Assembly (NCBI RefSeq): GCF_029873635.1 | Contig: NC_080418.1 | Coordinates: forward strand, 8,438,062 to 8,502,061 | Source: Malania oleifera | Lineage: Eukaryota > Streptophyta > Magnoliopsida > Santalales > Ximeniaceae | Length of the DNA stretch: 64,000 nt | Reading direction: 5' to 3' | Shown here: piece by piece, positions 24,101 to 32,993 of the stretch | Numbering within the stretch: position 1 is the first letter of the stretch | How the letters are laid out: every line of letters starts with the position of its first letter | Notes under the pieces: model-generated | What the model was told of the DNA's origin: nothing | The model's input: the letters and a program-made list of their open reading frames with translations, nothing else | The model's database searches: none | Translations under genes and position numbers: made by a program

Positions 24101-27100
24101 GAAAGGGCACAAAACCATGGGAGTCCACTCATCACCCCTCCTCTTCCACATGTCTACATTTGGAGAATTTCCCCCTTAAGCTAAAATCATCTCCTTAATA
24201 GGAGTAAGCCCAATTCTCCAATAGTTGCTCAAATGGGCCTTACCCCCACTCCTTAAGTGTCTCAGATTGTATTTCACGTGCCTCCAAACCAATCCTATTT
24301 CTCATGTCGTCTGACCCTATTTGGATCCATCTGGCTTAGATGATCCTTATTGGCTTGGTCAAACTTGGTCCTCCAACTGTTAGCATATCAGGAGAATTAG
24401 CTTCAAACCTCAACTTTACGATGTCACTCACCTAGAGTTATAAACCATTGGCTCTGATACCACTTATTAGTACCTAGAGAGTGTTCATGAGGGCTTGATA
24501 CACATAGATGAGCACGAACTTGACCCAAAAGCTTAAGCTTATTTGATTTTGGACTCAACCATGTATATAAGTACCCATAATCTACTTAGTTTTCCAATGC
24601 TGGACAAACAAGCAGAATTTTCAATATTATCATTAGACCTTTCTTTCATTGGAAAAAAGAATTGCCCATTTTGTGCCTCTCAGGGAGGATACAAACCCTT
24701 TTCTATCATCATTCGCTGCACTAGGGAGCATTTTTCCGCCTTCTCTTCATTCATTAGAATCCTGATACTTCTTTTCCCAAGTCATCTAGTCTCACCTTCC
24801 ATTTGATACATTCATGCACTTTCAGAATGTTGAGCTTTATGTCTATAGTTTGTTGCAACATGATGCCATAAGGGCAACAAAATTGCATATTTTTTCGTTT
24901 GGAATCAATTAGAGACGCAATAACTTTGCTCAAAATAGCATCTAATATTTAAATAGATAGCTTTGTCTACGAATAGATGAAAAAAAAATGCTTATGGAAT
25001 TGATGCCCCAAAACAAATCATTCCTTTGTATTATTATGATTGTATAGTAAATTTTTTTTCCCATATGCTTTTTTTATTCACTGATTTACAGTGTATTTGA
25101 GAATTTGAAATCCCATTTTCATATCTACAGGATTGACTGCAATGGGCGACAATCCACTGCCATCTGTGGGGTGGCCTTTGACAGTAAGAAGCTTTATTAG
25201 ATTCAGTCCATTTACTTTCATTTTGAGTTGTAAATGTTAATCTGATGTTTTTTTTAATCTTGTCAAGGGAGATGTGCAAATGGCACAACATTTTTCATTT
25301 TCTCAACATCAAGAAGATTTAGCAAAACTCACCTTGGAGACATCATATCAACAAGGGTTGCCAGCACTCACATCAGAGACATTGTATCCTGCTGGCAACC
25401 TTTTCAATTTAAGTGCACAAGAAATAGAAAGTGATGTTCGCACAGCCCTGAGAATAGATAATGTTGTGCCTAAAGAGGTATTCATCTCTGTGTGTATGTG
25501 TCTGCGTGCATCCGCACCCAACTTCCTTTTTAAGGTGTTATATTTTTATTTTTGATCGTCTTGTAGGGAATTACACAAATGCCACAACTGTGGGCATCAT
25601 CCCAAAATCAACAAATGGTACCATCATCCACATCATGGACATTGAATTCCTCAGGAAATTTTTCTGATTTGAATGCTCTAGGAGTATACTCTTCGGTTCA
25701 CATAGCATCCGGAGTGGATAATGTTTTGTTTGACCAGGTAGTAGGCCCCCATTAAATTTAAGTTGCAATCACACACTCAGCAAACACAATACACACATGG
25801 AAGGTTGCCATGTCCAGGTCCATGACTCTTCCCCCCAAAAAGAATAGAAATTCAAAGTGAGAAGGAAGTGTTAAAGCTTGATGTATATTGTTGATCCACA
25901 ACATAACAGCTTAAGCTTTTAGGTAAAAAGTGGTAATCTAACATGGTATCAGCGCCCGTCTCCAGGAGGTCTTGAGTTCTAATTTTGTTGCCCGCATTTA
26001 TTTTGTGGTATTTAAAAAAAATTATTGTGTTCCCTATAATGGGTGTTATTTATCATCTCTCCACGTGCTGTTGGGCTGCATGTGTGGGGGAGTGTTAAAG
26101 CTTGATATATATTGTTGACCCACAACCTAGCAGCTTAAGCTTTTAGGTAAAGTGGTAATTGAACAGGAAGAAAAAAACTAAGGGATAGTCATTAACTTTT
26201 ACTTTTTTTACCTTTAGAATTTACATTTTATACTTGGCCAATATTATTTTATTAATATTCTGTTACTTTTATTTATCACTATATTATGTGAGATTTATAA
26301 CACATGAGAGAGACAAATCTAAACAGAAAGAAGCCCAATCTGGCAAACACTTCCTATAAACAGAATTAAGAAAGTATAAAAGCAAAATTCTAAATGTTAG
26401 CAAGGAACATAATTTTAGATTGTGCCAACCAGTATAACAAATTCAGATTGGAAGTGGGTTGTTGAATTCAAAATGGAGTTAAATTTTATGAAATTTGAAT
26501 CCATAAAAACAAAGCATGGTTTTTGTTTTAGAACCTTGAAATCTTGAAACTTGAAATCTTGAAATCTTGTATATGTAATTATGTATTTTTCCAGAAATAT
26601 TGCTAATAGTATTTAACTAGATCTATTAGGGAACTTTCTTTTTTTGGTGTTTCTCCTTTCAGTGCATTATTTATATTTTGACAGGGATCTGCAGTAGTAC
26701 CTCCTGGGATTGAGAATTATGTGTTAAACTCATTTCGGGTGTCAGAACAGCATCAGAATGAATTCAGTGACAGAATACCATTAATTGAGGTAGTTGGTAA
26801 AAGAGAGTTTGGTCCAGAAACTCTTTGAGTCTGTTGTGTCATTCGTTTAAATTCTTATGAGAATTATGAGATTTTTCCTATTTTCCGGATGCACTTAAAT
26901 GCTGGTAATTGTGTGTTTTATTGCATGCTTCAATGGGATCAGGCTAGCAGAATGGGTACTAAGCCATCATATTCTCAATGTGGAAGTGGAGGCATACAAG
27001 GAGTTGCTAATTCTCCTGCAGAAGCTTCATCTCAATTTCAAATTCACAATTCCTTCCCTCATAATGCCAATCCATCTTCTTCTTATGCATATGACAGTGA

Positions 27101-27176
27101 AAATGAAGCATGCAGTTCCATTGGCAACCTGCAAAAATGCTCTGCAGCTTCCAAATGCAAATTCTCTGAAAGGTGA
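132..27176 (+). CDS. LEUNIG-like transcriptional co-repressor, partial, split by a 24.7-kb intron
   Basis: Seven exons on the + strand can be joined with GT-AG borders and consistent phases: 132-241, 358-460, 25131-25183, 25268-25477, 25567-25737, 26685-26789 and 26943-27172. The first carries a [17 protein letters not shown] motif like the LUFS domain of LEUNIG/LUH (usually APGGFLFEWWSVFWDIF). The third encodes a GWPLT motif also found in LEUNIG after its Gln-rich region. Known family members recruit co-regulators such as SEUSS to repress genes in the nucleus and carry C-terminal WD40 repeats. I see no WD40 exon before the oppositely oriented gene at 35.6 kb. The reading frame either runs into TGA at 27174 or splices at 27173. 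The start lies before the window. It could be a divergent LUG paralogue, an N-terminal-only protein or a decaying copy. Identity is moderately sure. Confidence 0.6.
358..460 (+). CDS. LEUNIG-like exon, Asn/Gln-rich
   Basis: The acceptor is tataattag and the donor is G|gtaaagtg at 461. It encodes 34 residues plus one base, starting [15 protein letters not shown]. It ends in phase 1, which matches the exon at 25131 that supplies the other two bases of the split codon. This phase match is the main evidence that both sides of the long intron belong to one gene. Confidence 0.55.
461..2908 (+). other. Start of the long LEUNIG-like intron
   Basis: This stretch is AT-rich with stops in all frames. 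I recognise no coding sequence, RNA gene or clear repeat boundary. A short open frame at 1947-2198 resembles nothing I know. Sequence from about 2870 (a cttatggacctacttcatgg motif) is repeated at about 7918 and marks the edge of a tandem duplication flanking the first copia element. Confidence 0.5.
2909..3020 (-). repeat. Partial copia LTR duplicated beside the antisense element
   Basis: It begins TGTTGACAATTTAGAGACGG and is purine-rich (GAAGAA tracts). It closely matches the start of the LTR at 7987-8188. Its continuation lies at 7879-7920, on the other side of the inserted + strand copia element, where it stops before a second copy of the cttatggacctacttcatgg flank. The layout indicates a tandem duplication of flank plus partial LTR of about 195 bp that predates the copia insertion. 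Confidence 0.55.
3021..3206 (+). repeat. 5' LTR of the + strand copia element
   Basis: It is 186 bp, TG...CA, AT-rich, and is followed directly by the primer-binding site at 3207-3218. It pairs with the copy at 7693-7878. Confidence 0.9.
3244..7680 (+). pseudogene. Copia gag-pol polyprotein, broken by stops and frameshifts
   Basis: Gag starts at ATG 3244 with a [20 protein letters not shown] core and is interrupted near 3636 and 3868. A zinc-knuckle-like [15 protein letters not shown] (about 4030-4075) has lost its last Cys. The protease motif DSRASDHMT (about 4363) replaces the usual DSGASDHMT, so the catalytic Gly is lost. Integrase runs about 4760-5368 ([13 protein letters not shown] present). 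RT fragments cover 6140-6800, where the YVDD box reads YANDI, removing a catalytic Asp. RNase H follows at 6834-7448 ([19 protein letters not shown]). At least eight stops or frame changes show it cannot make a polyprotein. Confidence 0.88.
7693..7878 (+). repeat. 3' LTR of the + strand copia element
   Basis: It is 186 bp and preceded by the polypurine tract ending at 7692. The right-flank target copy GTATC is at 7879-7883. Confidence 0.9.
7987..8188 (-). repeat. 3' LTR of the antisense copia remnant
   Basis: TG...CA borders with inverted ends TGTTGAAA/TTTCTAACA, 202 bp, containing GAAGAA purine tracts. A polypurine tract on the - strand abuts position 8189. A partial sister copy is at 2909-3020 plus 7879-7920. 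Confidence 0.75.
8189..9180 (-). pseudogene. Copia RNase H and C-terminal RT, decayed
   Basis: Read on the - strand, about 8510-8560 gives a [13 protein letters not shown]ase H motif and about 9120-9170 gives [13 protein letters not shown], the RT catalytic box. Stops and frameshifts lie between, so no long frame survives. The frame continues across the inserted solo LTR at 12283. Confidence 0.75.
9939..10620. mobile_element. MITE-like insert inside the solo LTR
   Basis: About 680 bp of AT-rich sequence ends in inverted repeats GATCTTAAATTT (9939-9950) and AAATTTAAGACC (10609-10620), 11 of 12 matching. The interior is full of aaatttcg/cgaaattt palindromic words. Flanks ttgaaatac (left, a few bases outside) and ttgaatac (right) may be a decayed target duplication. 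It encodes nothing recognisable. The superfamily is not assigned. Confidence 0.45.
12142..12173. repeat. (AT)n microsatellite
   Basis: Uninterrupted AT dinucleotide run of about 32 bp inside the solo LTR. Confidence 0.9.
12283..13848 (-). pseudogene. Copia RT N-terminus and integrase C-terminus, decayed
   Basis: On the - strand, 12490-12540 reads [13 protein letters not shown], the RT core. About 13211-13330 reads GYKCYDP...[12 protein letters not shown], a typical segment after copia integrase. About 13500-13700 resembles an integrase C-terminal region. Frames are broken several times. It ends at 13848 where the next antisense element starts. Confidence 0.75.
13849..13946 (-). repeat. Truncated 3' LTR of the Tork-like element
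   Basis: These 98 bp (gatggtttcttcc...tatccaaca) match 18531-18622 and 18683-18774. The rest of the LTR is missing where it meets the integrase of the neighbouring element. Confidence 0.65.
14040..15499 (-). pseudogene. Copia RT and RNase H, decayed
   Basis: On the - strand, 15499-14948 carries RT from [20 protein letters not shown] to [14 protein letters not shown], with the YVDD catalytic box intact. RNase H continues through 14848-14040 ([36 protein letters not shown]) in several frames. Stops and frameshifts break it, for example at 14947 and in 14464-14168. Confidence 0.8.
15500..17100 (-). pseudogene. Copia integrase region, decayed
   Basis: The segment 16955-16611 encodes a gag-pre-integrase domain ([18 protein letters not shown], with the zinc-finger His residues). 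The segment 16600-16394 gives the integrase core start ([25 protein letters not shown]). From 16390 to 15500 the integrase C-terminal part is readable only in short pieces in different frames. Confidence 0.75.
17100..17994 (-). pseudogene. Copia gag with zinc knuckle, decayed
   Basis: The likely start is the ATG at 17994 ([15 protein letters not shown]), 26 bases inside the 5' LTR boundary and next to the primer site. The frame is cut by a TAG near 17920 and again near 17733, then runs to 17431 (UBN2-type gag, [20 protein letters not shown]). A CCHC knuckle [14 protein letters not shown] is readable at about 17295-17250. Confidence 0.8.
18021..18774 (-). repeat. LTR region shared by two tandem Tork-like elements
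   Basis: It starts TGTTGTGTAG at 18021 next to the primer site. It contains two adjacent versions of a ~155-bp unit (about 18465-18622 and 18623-18774), each ending in cacatatccaa. It serves as 5' LTR of the element to its left and 3' LTR of the one to its right. The last bases read TG instead of CA. Such LTR-internal-LTR-internal chains usually arise by unequal recombination between LTRs. Confidence 0.6.
18401..18436. other. Strong hairpin in the LTR
   Basis: AAACCATCGATAGTTT (18401-18416) and AAACTGTCGATGGTTT (18421-18436) are inverted copies with one mismatch and a four-base loop. Related aaccrtcgaygg words recur down to 18537. It may be a fold in the retrotransposon transcript. Confidence 0.6.
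18775..20165 (-). pseudogene. Second Tork-like copia remnant (RT-RNase H)
   Basis: It begins with a 3' end closely related to the previous element (agtctccaccttggcgaatattcacc type). RNase H runs 18868-19389 ([21 protein letters not shown]), and RT is read from 19426 to about 20165 with [14 protein letters not shown] near 19820. It stops inside RT at a VVKHTSIR-like segment, where a different copia RT begins. Frames are interrupted repeatedly. Confidence 0.75.
20166..22950 (-). pseudogene. Third antisense copia remnant (RT), split by a solo LTR
   Basis: On the - strand, 22950-22610 reads a pre-RT/RT region ([21 protein letters not shown]). After the insert at 20819-22609, RT resumes with [10 protein letters not shown] (20810) and a degenerate [15 protein letters not shown] former YVDD box near 20560 is degraded. 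Up to 20166 there is [19 protein letters not shown], typical of the RT connection region. There are many stops. It belongs to a different family from the Tork-like pair. Confidence 0.65.
20819..22609 (-). mobile_element. Solo LTR, SIRE-like copia family (copy 2, reverse)
   Basis: This 1,791-bp insert lies in copia RT between ttggta (20813-20818) and ttgta (22610-22614), a probable slightly altered target duplication. In reverse it shares with the copies at 9181 and 42155 the start (ttgttatcatggaaacaagatt ... ggccaaca), the tacgaggttcggctt block (21271) and the ggggtgaattggg end. The expected cccaagagg piece near its end is missing. No coding region is present. Confidence 0.7.
22951..23837. 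other. Intron sequence with no recognised feature
   Basis: I see no gene, RNA gene or clear repeat. A 75-codon open frame at 23437-23664 on the - strand has no recognisable motif and is taken as chance. Confidence 0.4.
23838..24633 (-). mobile_element. TRIM-like short LTR element
   Basis: Two related direct repeats of about 165 bp (about 23838-23999 and 24464-24633) share ccaaccatgtatataagtacc and ttttccaa.g.tggacaaac blocks. Between them is about 460 bp with no coding frame. Reading the - strand, a primer site tggtatcagagcc (24450-24462) abuts one repeat and a purine-rich tract (aagtgaaggggatgg) abuts the other, which starts TGTTGAGAATTC. The repeats have diverged strongly and outer borders are approximate. 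Confidence 0.6.
24634..25130. other. End of the long intron
   Basis: AT-rich sequence with no recognised element. A pyrimidine-rich tract and atatctacag acceptor at 25121-25130 precede the next LEUNIG-like exon. Confidence 0.45.
25131..25183 (+). CDS. LEUNIG-like exon with GWPLT motif
   Basis: Acceptor tctacag and donor gtaagaag (25184). It completes the codon split at 460 and encodes LPSVGWPLT, a motif conserved in LEUNIG and LUH. The exon has 53 bases and leaves phase 0. Confidence 0.6.
25268..25477 (+). CDS. LEUNIG-like exon, 70 codons
   Basis: Acceptor cttgtcaag and donor gtattcatc. It enters and leaves in phase 0. The residues are Gln/Ser/Leu-rich ([17 protein letters not shown]) like the low-complexity middle of LEUNIG proteins, without a defined domain. 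Confidence 0.6.
25567..25737 (+). CDS. LEUNIG-like exon, 57 codons
   Basis: Acceptor gtcttgtag and donor gtagtagg, phase 0 at both ends. The product is Gln/Ser/Asn-rich ([16 protein letters not shown]) with no defined fold. Confidence 0.6.
25869..26165 (+). mobile_element. Complete TRIM (miniature LTR element) in a LEUNIG-like intron
   Basis: Two short LTRs, 25869-25943 (75 bp) and 26093-26165 (73 bp), start TGTTAAAGCTTGAT and end AACA. The first is followed by the primer site tggtatcagc, the second is preceded by a polypurine tract gtgtgggggag. Perfect target copies GGAAG lie at 25864-25868 and 26166-26170. The internal region is about 150 bp and non-coding, so it must have moved using enzymes of other elements. 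Confidence 0.88.
26685..26789 (+). CDS. LEUNIG-like exon, 35 codons
   Basis: Acceptor ttttgacag and donor gtagttgg, phase 0 at both ends. It encodes [15 protein letters not shown], with no known domain. Confidence 0.6.
26943..27176 (+). CDS. LEUNIG-like last visible exon, Ser/Asn-rich
   Basis: Acceptor gggatcag at 26935-26942. It encodes a Ser/Asn/Cys-rich segment ([15 protein letters not shown]). There are two readings: splicing at AG|gtgaac after 27172, or reading on to TGA at 27174-27176. Family members continue here into WD40 repeats, which I could not find downstream. Confidence 0.55.
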   Translation, partial: ASRMGTKPSYSQCGSGGIQGVANSPAEASSQFQIHNSFPHNANPSSSYAYDSENEACSSIGNLQKCSAASKCKFSER

Positions 27177-27350
27177 ACATCTAGGAGTTTGACTGATGTA
27201 CGTTCTCTGAAAAATGCAGTTTCATATGGCACTATTAATCTGGTTTTTGGAAGACAATTGAACATGATAGAGACATTTTTCTATCATTATGAGACACCTT
27301 GCGATACATTTCAGCTACTATAAATTTCCCGCTTTGGATTATCATTAGAT

Positions 27351-27386
<36 letters not shown>
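27351..27386. repeat. (CT)n microsatellite
   Basis: CT run of about 36 bp with one interruption. Confidence 0.9.
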
Positions 27387-30300
27387 ATGGACACACACAC
27401 AGTGAATTGGATTGAATGCTATTTTATGCTTGCACTTTTACTTTCTTTGCAAAACCAAGCCAAACTAGGACCATGTCATAATAAGTTCTGTTTTCACTTT
27501 ATACTATCAATAATAATAATACCAATCTATTGTTCTAATTGATTCTGTATGTAGTACAATTGATCAGAGATCTTCTATTCACTCTGAGCTTCTAGTCAAT
27601 AACATATTTTCTAGTCTAAGCTCTTACATTTGTTTTATAATTTTAGTTTATTTGGTTACTGTCAAGCTAACTGATTAATAGTTGTATTGATTATTCTGTT
27701 TAACATTAAGTAACCACATGAAATCAATAGTGATGAGTTACTTAAAAGACAAAAAGCATGTCCCACAATCCCCATTTTCATCAAGGAAAAAATTACTTTG
27801 TTGCTTCTTCTTCTGTTTTTTTTTTAAATGTGATATTTTTCCTTCACACGCACATTTACCTTTCTTTTGGTGCATAGCCATAATAGTGCTAAAACCACCC
27901 TCCAAAGATGGTTTATCTTAATAGTCTCTCTTGATCAAGATTGCACATTCCCCATTTTCCCTTCTCAAAGATGGTTGTGTTTGATTTATGACAATCAAGC
28001 ATGCACGAAACAACAAATTCTGGAATAACAAACTAAATTGCACTCCTTGTTTAAAATACAACACAAACATGGAACACCTAGCAATGCAAGCAAAAGAAGA
28101 GCTAAATACAAAGGAATAGGTAAGCAAAAATAAAAGAAGAATGAGCACACCATAAACTAGAAGATGGCTTGACTCTCTAGAATCCTGAGTGAACTCACCA
28201 AGCTGTCAAAGCTGGATCCTGTAAGGATGATGCAATGCAGGGGTGCTCCATAAAGAGAAAGAGGAAAGGAAGGAGGAAAAGTGAAGTTTTTGAGAAAACT
28301 AAAGAATAGAACAAATATAGTTTATTATTCTTTTTCAAAGGGAAAAACTGAGAAAATCCTAGAATGATCTTAAGAAATGGGTTTGGGAGTTTGATTATGT
28401 ACAAGGAAGGTGTCAAGCACCTTGCAACATCCAGTCGAGGAATGGTTATGATCATTAATTGTGTGTTCGGTAAAAATGAAAGAAATTTTAAAACTTGGTT
28501 TATAGATATGTCCCATGCATTTCAATCACAACATCTATAGAAATGTGGAGCGATACGGAAAGTTTATCCAGTCTATGAAACCAATAGAAAATCAATAAAA
28601 ATAAAAAGCGGGAAATTTTTATCCGGTCTTTCAGCAGAGACTTCGTCCTTCCTTAGGTTCCCTTGTGGTATAGGATTGGTCTTCACCATCAGAGAGAAGT
28701 TACAAGGATTCAAATCCCTGAAAAGCCTTCTATTCAACTCTTATTAGAGTGGTCTCAAGTACCCTACTGTAAGTGGTTCAACACCAATTCCTTCACAAAG
28801 TGTACGTGCACACTGCTCCACGAACTAGTTTAGTACTGTACTTGCCACAAGTGAGATTTTTGTGATGATTGTTGCGAGTATTGTGACTGTTGAGGCTTAA
28901 CAACAACCAGCAATGAATTAGTAGGGATGCACAATGATCCTCCCAAGAGGGAGTAAGTATGAGTGCTGTCATACATTGTGGCAATGTAACATTCAATTCA
29001 GGCTATTCTAATGGCCGATATTAGGAAGCATTTCAATTTCATTATGGAATGTCTATCAACAAACAGTCCGAAATATCTCGACCCTTTTAATATAGGTCAG
29101 AGTCAAATAGAAATGATTCAATGCACTTCGTCGTTTTACATTACTTCCAAATGGATTGCTAATTATAGTATCATCTATGTCAAACTCATTGATTCAGGTT
29201 AGACCTGATTTTATAGACTAAGCGGAACTGATTATAGAGCAATGATCTGTCACTGGCTTCCTGACTTCAATTTAGAATTTAAAATTCCACGTGTTGTTGG
29301 TTTAATCAAGAAAACAAAAATTTCTTTCTTTGTATCTATTCTATTTAAGTTTTAACATGTGTCTACTTTAATTAGCCATGAACCATGGTAATCATGATCA
29401 TTCTTTATATTAGTCCAAGATTTGCTCAGCTGTGGGCATCAAGATGGAAGGGATGTGACCATGGGGAGCGGAAAAGAACAGTAGAATGCAGAGTAATCTA
29501 ATGTTAGTAGAACTTAAAAAGTTTATCTTGAATCAAGGTGTGGTTAGAAGAAATACTCCTGGTATGGCATTGCACAAGGTGTCGCATTTTTATCTTTCCT
29601 TGCACAAACCCATTACATCATTGTCTATCTTGGAGCGAGGCATTATAGAACAAAGCTCCTTTTTGACTTTATTTTTCAAATTTACCATTCCCTTTGGGAA
29701 CCCGGTTTTCAGCTCTTTAGTAAGACATATGCATATGGGAAATCCAAATTAAACCATTGGGTTGAACCCTTTTAGTCTATCTAATAATATTTCAGTATAG
29801 TCAAAGCAGTTGATACTGATCAATAAAAATTTTGTGATTGATTTATCCTTCTTTAAAGCTGTTATCAGGTTTTATTTTATTTATTTATTATTTTGGAAAA
29901 ATTTATCAGGTTTTAATTGCACATTATTTGAAATCATTTGTTATTGTATTGTAATAATATTCCACAAAGTTGATAATTTATGGATCTATCTGGTTTCCAT
30001 TAAATGCAATTTCTATAAACTGCAGATGGGATACCTTTAGAAGGCTTTCTAGTCAACTTCATTTCCCAAGATCTTAAATATGCTACTGTCATCTTCATTT
30101 ACTCAAAACTTCATACTTCTCAGCATGATTTGGGATCCGCCAGGTTCTGTTCTGAGACGATTGCTTCAAGGAATTGGTTGCCTTCCAACTGAGTACTTAC
30201 TTTCTTCGGTATAAAACATGTTATTCAGCACTGTAACTTTAATTCTTCAGTATATGCATTTTTACTGATTTTAGTTTTTGTATTACATGAATGAAGTCAG

Positions 30301-31312
30301 TTTACTATTTGAAGCACACATGTAAAGTTCTTGGTTAGAAAAAAATATCTAACTAATGATAAGCTTGTGATGCATTAAAGGCAAAGAATGTGTAACAGAA
30401 CTACACACTTCTGTTCAGTTTTGCATTTGCACTATGGCATGTGCTAGGATTTTTTTTTTTCACCCCTTTTTCAATTTCCACAGCTAGTCTTCCTCAAATA
30501 TATTAAAAAATGAAGAATGGAAAGCTGCAGTATAAAATTCAGTATACCTGCACTGGTAAGTTTTCTGATTTTTGTCATCTTTGCAGTAAGATTTCTATTT
30601 GTTGATAGTGGTTTATAAGCTTCCACAAAATGCATGTAGCTCAGGTCTCTTTTAATTTTTCCTAAATTTCAAGAAGGCAGGTTGACCATACCAGTCTCAT
30701 TTTCATGATCTGATTTTTTCATCAAAGAATAAAAAAATCTGAAGATTGTATTTTTTATTTTTTTTAGCATTTATAAATTCCATAATTTTTGTTGGAGATG
30801 TGAAGTAAAATGTTCCAGTTCTCTGATTGTTTAAATGAACTAGGTTGTCTAGTTGACATTGGCAACCATTCTCATTATCATGAATTGACCTCTGTCATGC
30901 ACTGAATGAGGTTTGAATTCAATATTCTTCTTTTTTAATATCTTAATGAGGTTTACTTGATGTTTAAATATTCAATTAAAGTTATTAAAAAATAAAAATG
31001 AGCAATTTGCAATATTTGTAGATGTTTATTTTTCTTGTGTGCATAAAGTGCAGCAATTCCAGTTCATGTCCTGCTGTCTGCCATTTTTTATTATTGTTTC
31101 TTGAAATCTAAACATACTGTGTGTCCAAGCAATTTGGGGCACAATTGCTAAGCAAGTCAACAATATCCATCATTAATGGGAATTTATGAAATTGCTCGTT
31201 CCAATTATTTTATACTATAAATATGCAAACCTTTTATAGTATACAGTTATTAATTGCTTAATGGTGACAATAGTTACATTGCCCAACCATTAGAGTGTTT
31301 GATCCACAGCTG
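27387..31312. other. Gene-poor AT-rich region
   Basis: No gene, RNA gene or WD40 motif could be read on either strand. Short open frames (for example 29486-29752) show nothing recognisable. It may be 3' sequence or intron of the LEUNIG-like gene. Confidence 0.4.
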
Positions 31313-31560
31313 CTATTTATGCTATTTAAAAGCTTAAGCTGTTAGGTTGTGGGTCAACAATGTATATCAAGCCTTCTTCCCCGCACATGGCCCAGCAGCA
31401 CGTGGAGTGAGATAAACAAACAATAAACAACACCTATTTACAAGGCAACAAGACTAGAACCCTAGACCTCCTAGCAACCTGGCTCTGATACAATGTTAGA
31501 TTACCAGTTTACCTAAGAGCTTAAGCTGTTAGGTTGTCGGCCAACAATGTGTGTGTGTGT
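31313..31560 (-). mobile_element. Degraded TRIM copy
   Basis: Two repeats matching the LTR of the TRIM at 25869 (aagcttaagctgttaggttgt.gg.caacaatgt) lie in reverse at about 31325-31372 and 31494-31545. The primer-site complement ggctctgataca is at 31481-31492 just beside the second one. The outer ends are mutated and no target duplication is visible. The right end runs into a GT/GA microsatellite. Confidence 0.65.
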
Positions 31561-31563
31561 GCT

Positions 31564-31564
<1 letters not shown>

Positions 31565-31602
<38 letters not shown>
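31565..31602. repeat. (AG)n microsatellite
   Basis: AG run of about 38 bp next to a short GT run. Confidence 0.9.
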
Positions 31603-31605
<3 letters not shown>

Positions 31606-31931
31606 TTCCATCTAATATATAAGCATATGTATATGTAAAGACACTATTGAGCAACAGAGAAAACGCTCTTTTGGTTCTCAATAGAATAGTTTACGATGAC
31701 AGTAACCTCCAGAAAAACTAGATCTAAATGACATACATGCTGGACATATACACTGAACCCCTTCCTAGAAATTAGCATGCATGAATCAAAACCAACCCCC
31801 GCCAAAAAAACTTGAATTTTTTTTTTTTTACTTAAAAAAAGAACATCTGGATCCAAAAATTCTAAATCCAAACAAAATTAAATGAATTCTGGACCCAATC
31901 CAATAGGACTAATGCGAAACAGATAACATAA

Positions 31932-32002
31932 GGCAACACAATAAATTTTTAGCCTTTAAATGCAAAATAAGAACCTTAAGAAATCGCCTTTCCCTTGTTT
32001 TC
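31932..32002. repeat. 70-bp direct repeat, copy 1
   Basis: Nearly identical to 32923-32993 (ggcaacaca.taaatttttagcctttaaatgcaaaataag); a few substitutions. No element structure identified. Confidence 0.7.
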
Positions 32003-32293
32003 ATAACAAGTGACATAAAAGACACATTGCTTGCTCTATTCATTTTTAGCTTCCATCAATTCCACCTCCTCCATTGGATTAGGAAAAGAAAGAATCGTTG
32101 TAGTTTATGTGGGTGATATATAATATTTAGTTTCCTGAACCATTTTATCTTAGATGTACAGATTTCCTGATGAAAGAATATCATAGTTTTCAGTTCAAGA
32201 ACTTATGCAAGAAGCGAAGAAAATATCAACTGCACTTTCATACGACTCAACTCCATAATCATCAGATGCATGCACTTTCATTATATATAATAT

Positions 32294-32296
<3 letters not shown>

Positions 32297-32349
<53 letters not shown>
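32297..32349. repeat. (AG)n microsatellite
   Basis: AG run of about 53 bp. Confidence 0.9.
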
Positions 32350-32352
<3 letters not shown>

Positions 32353-32922
32353 GTAATATATGATAGTGAGTTTATTCTAAAAATGGAGTTCATGGGGCAT
32401 TGTAGAAAAGTAAGAAACCTTTGGTCTTGTTTGTGGAAAAGGATACAAAGATAAGCTCAACTGTGTTTTTATCTTTGCAGAGCTCAATTATATATTAATA
32501 TATTATTTATTTATTCATATATATACATCTAAGAACTTATCCAAAAGACTGTACTTTTTTAATGGTTGGAGATGGACTTTATCCGTGAGAATTATCCATA
32601 AGAAAGTGAATTTCATCATCTAGCTTAGTACTTTGGACATCTCCTAGCTTAGTAGGCAGCCGTACTACTGCTAGCAATATATGAAGTCTGTCCTTAGCAT
32701 TATTACGCATAGTCCGTAAAACAACTGTATCCATACAGATCATAGCCTTCAGAGTTCTATTCCGACAGACTTGAACCAATACAGTGGAAGTTCTTGACAT
32801 TTGACGCGTGGCTCTGGCTCAGCAATGTAAATGGGCAATGTGATCAAGCCCCTGTTCATGGTTATCCCTCCAAACAGAAAAGCTGCTGTTAATACCGCCC
32901 CAGCTGGAATTTGGCAACACAG

Positions 32923-32993
32923 TAAATTTTTAGCCTTTAAATGCAAAATAAGAACCTTAAGAAATCATATTTCCCTTGTTTTTTTAACATTTA
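32923..32993. repeat. 70-bp direct repeat, copy 2
   Basis: Sister of 31932-32002, about 990 bp downstream in the same orientation. Confidence 0.7.

Noticed and set aside
32170-32352. Frame ending in Arg-Glu repeats
   Set aside because: It is translated from an (AG)n microsatellite.
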